The notes beneath the pieces were generated by a model. That model had not been told where the DNA came from. It saw only the letters and a list, made by a program, of their open reading frames with translations, and made no database searches. A DNA stretch of 64,000 nucleotides from the NCBI GenBank assembly GCA_013397455.1, contig VYZB01000536.1, forward strand, positions 373,671 through 437,670. The letters run 5' to 3'. Within the stretch, counting starts at the first letter, position 1; each line of letters begins with the position of its first letter. A program made the position numbers and the translations under genes. Source of the stretch: Crotophaga sulcirostris. Its lineage: Eukaryota > Chordata > Aves > Cuculiformes > Crotophagidae. Shown piece after piece: positions 54,501 through 60,500 of the stretch.

Positions 54501-57500
54501 TAGGTGAACAAAGAGCATGAAACATTACTTTAAAACTTTAAATAAACCACAGATAAAGAAATCATTCCAAAGTAAGCACTGAAAAAATCATTTAATCTCT
54601 TAACCTGTCTGAGGTTTATTCATATTTCACAGTTTCCTTGTAATCAAATTTAAATGGCTTGCAATAGTGAAATAATATTTTTTGACAGTCATGTTCAGAA
54701 AAATTAAATAAAACAATATTAAGAAAGTAAAAGCTTTAATCACAACCAGAACCATCAGACAGGTAAAGACAAACTATATTTAAAAGCAGAGAAAAGGCAT
54801 ACACAGCCATAATTAAAGTCAATAAATCAAAAGTAGTGATCAGATGAGCAAGGACACAAACTGCAGATCATTACCTCCAAAAAATTGAGTAAAAATTATT
54901 TTGCAAAGAAAAACGTTACATGCAAGAATGACAATGCAAACAAGGCATTATTTGACTTCTATTTCATGGTTCATTTCTGCCACCAAGGCCAACAACTGCC
55001 ATCACACTGTCTACAACAATAACCTTCTGTTACACACAATTTAACATCTTCTGCTCCTCCTTTTATCTAATCACCAACTTTCAAAGACACCTGCTACAAA
55101 ACAGGCTGTCTTACTGGCTGCCAGAAAGCCACCTTCTGTGTGTTCTTAGCACCATTCTTTGGTACAAGAGCACCATGTAATTCATAGGTATAAGAGTAGT
55201 CAGATTTGCATTTTAAATTCACAGCTTAGCACAATTACTGCAGGTAAGGATCTTCATAATTTATAGGCGGTTTCTCAAGGAAAGTCATTTGCTAGACAGA
55301 ACTCAGGAAACAGACAGGTCAAATTAGGCAAGTATAGCATGCGAGTATCTACAACTCTCCTTTCAAATATTTTACTTAATATTTATCTGAAGTCTTTTTT
55401 CAAGGAACTGCTAATTTGCCATTAAAAACGCAGAGTCTGGCATGAAAGACCTACCTATTTAATTGCATTGATACCCACACCTTCACTATAAAATTCAACC
55501 ACTGCTCTTCAAGAACTCATGTGCTTTACTAGGGGAAGTCAGAAATTACCTTATATGGATTTTCTACTCAGACATAATATAGAAAGTATGATTCATTTCC
55601 AGCTCTATTGATTAGCCTGCAGGCCTGTCAAAATGCTTAGATTCAGAGAGATGAACTGCACTTACAATTAGGGCAGAACTAACTCCCACACTAGAGATCT
55701 TTTTCTTCTCATCTTTTTATAAACTTGCATAGTCTTAACTTAAATTCTCTGAGCAGCTAAATTAACAAGGTCTGATTTTCCCTAACTCTGTATTCTACAG
55801 TTCTTTCTACAGTGTAACAGTGTTACTTTTCTTACTCAGCTGCCTGGTTTTGCGACACTACCCGTTTCCGAAATGCTTGGCATTTTATCAGATTTTGCAG
55901 AAACTAGCAAAAGGGTCAACAGACATTGGTACAAACACAGAGACAGAGGATAAGCTTTGTGCCTTAGGAAGTTATGGTAAAAATTAAACATAGTAGGGAG
56001 GGCTTTATAACACTGAAAAAACACCTACAACCAAAGTCACCTTGACATTGTCATACTGTCGCAACCTGGCCGTCACTTACACAGAATCTGTTCATTTGAA
56101 GCTCACTTAAACTCACAGAAAAGATGCTGCTCCACAGCAATGTCATTGATATTGTAGTCAATTTTAATTAAACAAAAATACATCCATTGTTAGCATCGAC
56201 AATTCTTTTAGCCATTTTTTTATTTTGTTGGTGATTTTTCCAAACAATCCAAAGAAGTTCTTCTAAATTTATGAAGTGTGGTATATTAGAGGATCAAGTA
56301 GGATAAGAATATGCATTTTTTTTTGTTCACATTAAATAGCACCATACCACAGAAGCAAGTATAATATACATTTTCATTTTACCATTCACCACCTAGTGAG
56401 ACTTACATAGGAAAATAAATTTTAAAAATAGACAAAAAATCCCAACTAATTGGTCTTTAAAATTTTAGATAAAAAAATAACATATTAATGATTTGACTTT
56501 GAGAGAATCACCACTAAAAGCAGCATTTAGTAGTTGTAATTCCATGCTTGGTGGCTAACACTAGTTCTTTAATTCATTAAGTGAAGGTCAATACACTTTT
56601 TAAAAGCCTCTAGAAAGCAGGAAGATACAGCAACCATTTTATGGCTGAAGAAAAAAAAAAACAAAAAAACAACAAATGAATGCTGTATTTGAGATCACAT
56701 TTGTGGGAGGTCAGACCTGTGCTTTGATTATGTGGCCACATTGCCTCCACATTAGGAATATATTATCCCCTTATTACAGGCAGACAGTTTATTTGGATAA
56801 TTGAGACAGATGGAGGCAGCAGCTATAGTTAAGTCTCCCTCCTTTTTAACTATATGTATTTCCTATAGCAATTAAACAGCATGTTATTTCTCATTAACCA
56901 CATAATTTTAATGATCCAAACATTAATCTGAATTTACTTTTCATTGAAGTGAAATCCTGATCATGGAACTACTAAAACAAAGAAATTATATATTCAAACA
57001 GAACCACCTTAAGTTATTTGGTGTATAGTTATAGAAAATCAGAGTGCTAATGAGAAAGATTTACACAAAGATCACTTCCTTTGGGGTGAATCCTGATGCT
57101 GCTCTCCTCAGCTGATTAACTGTTTGGAGAAAAGATCTGAACTATGACCCTAAATGTGACAAAGCTCTGCTTTTCCAAGGTTGCTGGTCCTTACAGGGCT
57201 GAACTCGTCCAGCAATTTAAATTTCTCTGGTTGACAATTACAGTAACTTTTTCAGACCTGAATTTCTCTGACTTCCAAATTTCACACAGCCACGGAAAAG
57301 AAATTGTGTTCAGACAGAGATTAATTCAGCAAAATACTGTGAGCTCTATAGTGTACAAATCAGAGTATACTATAACAAATCTATACATGTTAAGGGCAAC
57401 TTCCCCCCAGCTTTCTCTGTTTACATCAGAGCACCAAAGTACTTATACAGCAAGAGTAGGACACATTGACCCAGTTAGATAAAGTTTCAATTGCTGAAGC

Positions 57501-60500
57501 GGGAAGCAACAGCCCTTTTTGAGAAACAGGAATTCTGTGTGTCCTTATGTATCTGCTGTTCTTCATATTATAAAGGAATGAAAATGTGTTGTGAAAATGT
57601 GGAAGTATACAGATATCATCTGCATATTTCTTATAAATGCAGTTTGGATTTGAAGTTTTGTTTTTGTTTCAAAAGCAGACTTCATGGTATCAAAACTGTG
57701 TAAAATACAATGGAAACTCTACAGTGCATTATGCACAAAGACACAATAAAAGGAGTTGTTATACATAACACCTTGGGTTTGGTTCTCTCTAATTTATCAT
57801 GTGGCACAAATCTTAATAAAAATCTATTACATCAACACTGTTAACTAACTAAACTTATATTCTCCCTCCCTGGGATGACTAGTTAGTTTAATAAGATTTC
57901 TTACCATAATCCCAAACTACTTTCTCACTTTTAATTTTTATTTTATTTACACAGAATGGACACTCTACACTTGAACAATACCCAGTGGACAACTTCCTAG
58001 TTCAGCCTTTTCAAAGCAGAGTTACAAACTCCAAAGTCTTCCTTCTTTATTCTCACTGGTCTGTACCTTTTGGAAACTGAGCTTTAAATAATCACAAAAA
58101 ATTAAGCAACATTTTAAAAGTGCTAAATGATGAGTTAGTAGCCACCCTCTTTGATGGCTACTAGCAGCAAGAGAAATTAAACTGAAAGTCATAAAATACA
58201 AACTCATTTTATGATACAATGAATGCATTGTAAAAGAACAGCCAGAAGACAAGCATCTGAAGGCAATACAATTCTGAAATCGAAGGGCATTGTCTCCCTG
58301 TCAGAAAAGCAATATTACAGCAGTACTAACTGATTACAGGGTATCATTTTGGAGTTTAATTTCTTTCACTGACACTTCAAACTGTGCGTAATTTTACAGC
58401 TATTTTGTAAACAAGAGAAAAAAAAAAACCCAGAAGCCACAAACCCACAACACATTCAGAATAATATTATTTTAGATTTCTATGAGCTATTAAGTAGTTG
58501 AGTTTGCTCTGTGTGTAGGACTGAGGCTCAATCCATCAAAACAAAGACCTCATCGGAGTTTTCTGCCTAATTCATCAAAACCCACACAGGAAAATTACAC
58601 TTTTGCAATCAATCAAGAATCATTAAACTGTAATCCTGAAAAGAAATTTCTAAAATAAGGGAAAAGATTTCATTTCAAACAAGATTTTAAAAGTGATTTG
58701 AGAACTCTCTCTATATAAATGCATATACATACACTATACATGGCATAGAAAAAAACAACCAACAAAACCAGTAAGGTGCAAGTTCCAACTCCATATCCTA
58801 TCCAAAAATACGGTTCCTGCTCCCTAGTTCTTACCCCTTAACTTTCGGACAGAAATCTGTTCCATCCCACCCAGGAATATCGTCAATAAGGCGTGGATTG
58901 TGATGATATGACATAAATATCAAGACAAATACATGTGGCACTGTAAGAACCATGCTCCTGTAAGAGTATGTCTGAAAAGAAATCCTACCTATGGATGTTG
59001 AAGGTAGGTGTGGGGTTTTTTTGTGGGTTTTGGGGTTTTTTTTTGTTTGCTTTTTTTTTTTTACAGAACTGGTTTTATAGACATATGAAAAAAATCAGAT
59101 CTGTCTCTGATCTCCAGGAAAGCACATGATGTAGCTTCACACAAAATTAGTGAACTAGGAAACAAGAGAGATTACTGTAAGAATTTATACAATGGGAAAA
59201 AGACAGAGTAACAGATGCATGAAACAGGTCTTGTTAAAATGAGAACCTTCATATAAAGCACAGATTAAGTACCATATGAGTCAGTCTTTAATTATATTCA
59301 GTATTATCAGTTCTTTTGGGATCAGTCAAGACTGATTCACTTTAATCCCAGAACTTTCCAGGAGAGTTATTTCCAATAGATAAATAAGTATTATTTATTG
59401 CCCAAATTTTACAAATGCTTAGTGAAAACCTGCAAAAAGTGTATGGACAAAGGCATACACATTTAGAAATGATGTAGTTAAAGTTAAGTGATTAAAGAGA
59501 AGAATCTGAGACAATGACCACAAGAATGAACAGCTACTTTCTAAGAGAAGATTAAAAGATTCCGTTCTGTAGTCTTACAAAAAGACCAAGAACACAGAAA
59601 ATTGCTTAATAAATGGATATACCACAGTGACTGAAAAAAGACTGGGAAATCACTTAGGAGGAAAATCCAACACACATATCATTTAGTATAGGGCTGGAAA
59701 TTACCAGGCTTTGATCAGAGAAATTAGGCTTTGGAACGACCCTGCAGTACTAGGGTTAAAATAAACCCCAGCAAACTCCCGAAACACACACACTCACTAA
59801 CTTTCCTAATTTTGAACCAGAGCTTTATCAGTTTTGAAATAATAACATAAGTCTCTTCCCTTACATGAAGACCATTTCCTTCTTGCTTTAAGGATACACA
59901 AAATATGTATACCAGTCTGTTGAAGTAAGTCAAAGTACCAAACCTGACACAATTCCAATGGAATTCTCTTGTTATTCACTTTCATAAAAGAACTATATTT
60001 GGCTACCTAGTAGCTTATTTTGTGTGCTGCTCAGAGACTCCAGCTGCTAATAGTGCTGACTTGTGACTTCCCAAGTAAGAAGCCAGAGATCCAAAAGTAT
60101 TGTATTTCAAGATATCAGGCTACAGTTCCTCAGCACACATAACTTCCAAGTTTTCCAGTACTAGTACAAATAACCAGGCAAGCTGCCTGGAAGATTTGAG
60201 TTCCACATGGATTTTGTTTAGAGGATTTCTCTACAAAATGCAGGAACTGGAAACTGAGAAGCAGGAGAAGGAAAAAGAAACCAAATCCCAAACAAAACTA
60301 AATCTCAACATTTATATACTGTATGTGAAATTGAGCTATTTTATATATTAATCTATATTAGTCATCAGAAAACACCATGTACATACTACCCATTTCAGCA
60401 AGTACATGGGAATCTGATGTAGACTTTTTATGTCCCGAGGCTGCACTACTCTGAATGTTTAATGTTAATGTGCATTGCATTATTGTTTTTTTTAAAAAAA

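Noticed and set aside
57144..57703. Two successive plus-strand frames followed by AATAAA at 57744, like a small gene
   Set aside because: The protein sequences look random, the frames are not in phase, and AATAAA is common in AT-rich DNA. Transcript data would be needed to reconsider.
59008..59062. TTTTGGGG-like run as interstitial telomere repeat
   Set aside because: Units are irregular and vertebrate telomeres use TTAGGG; it is simple G/T-rich low complexity.
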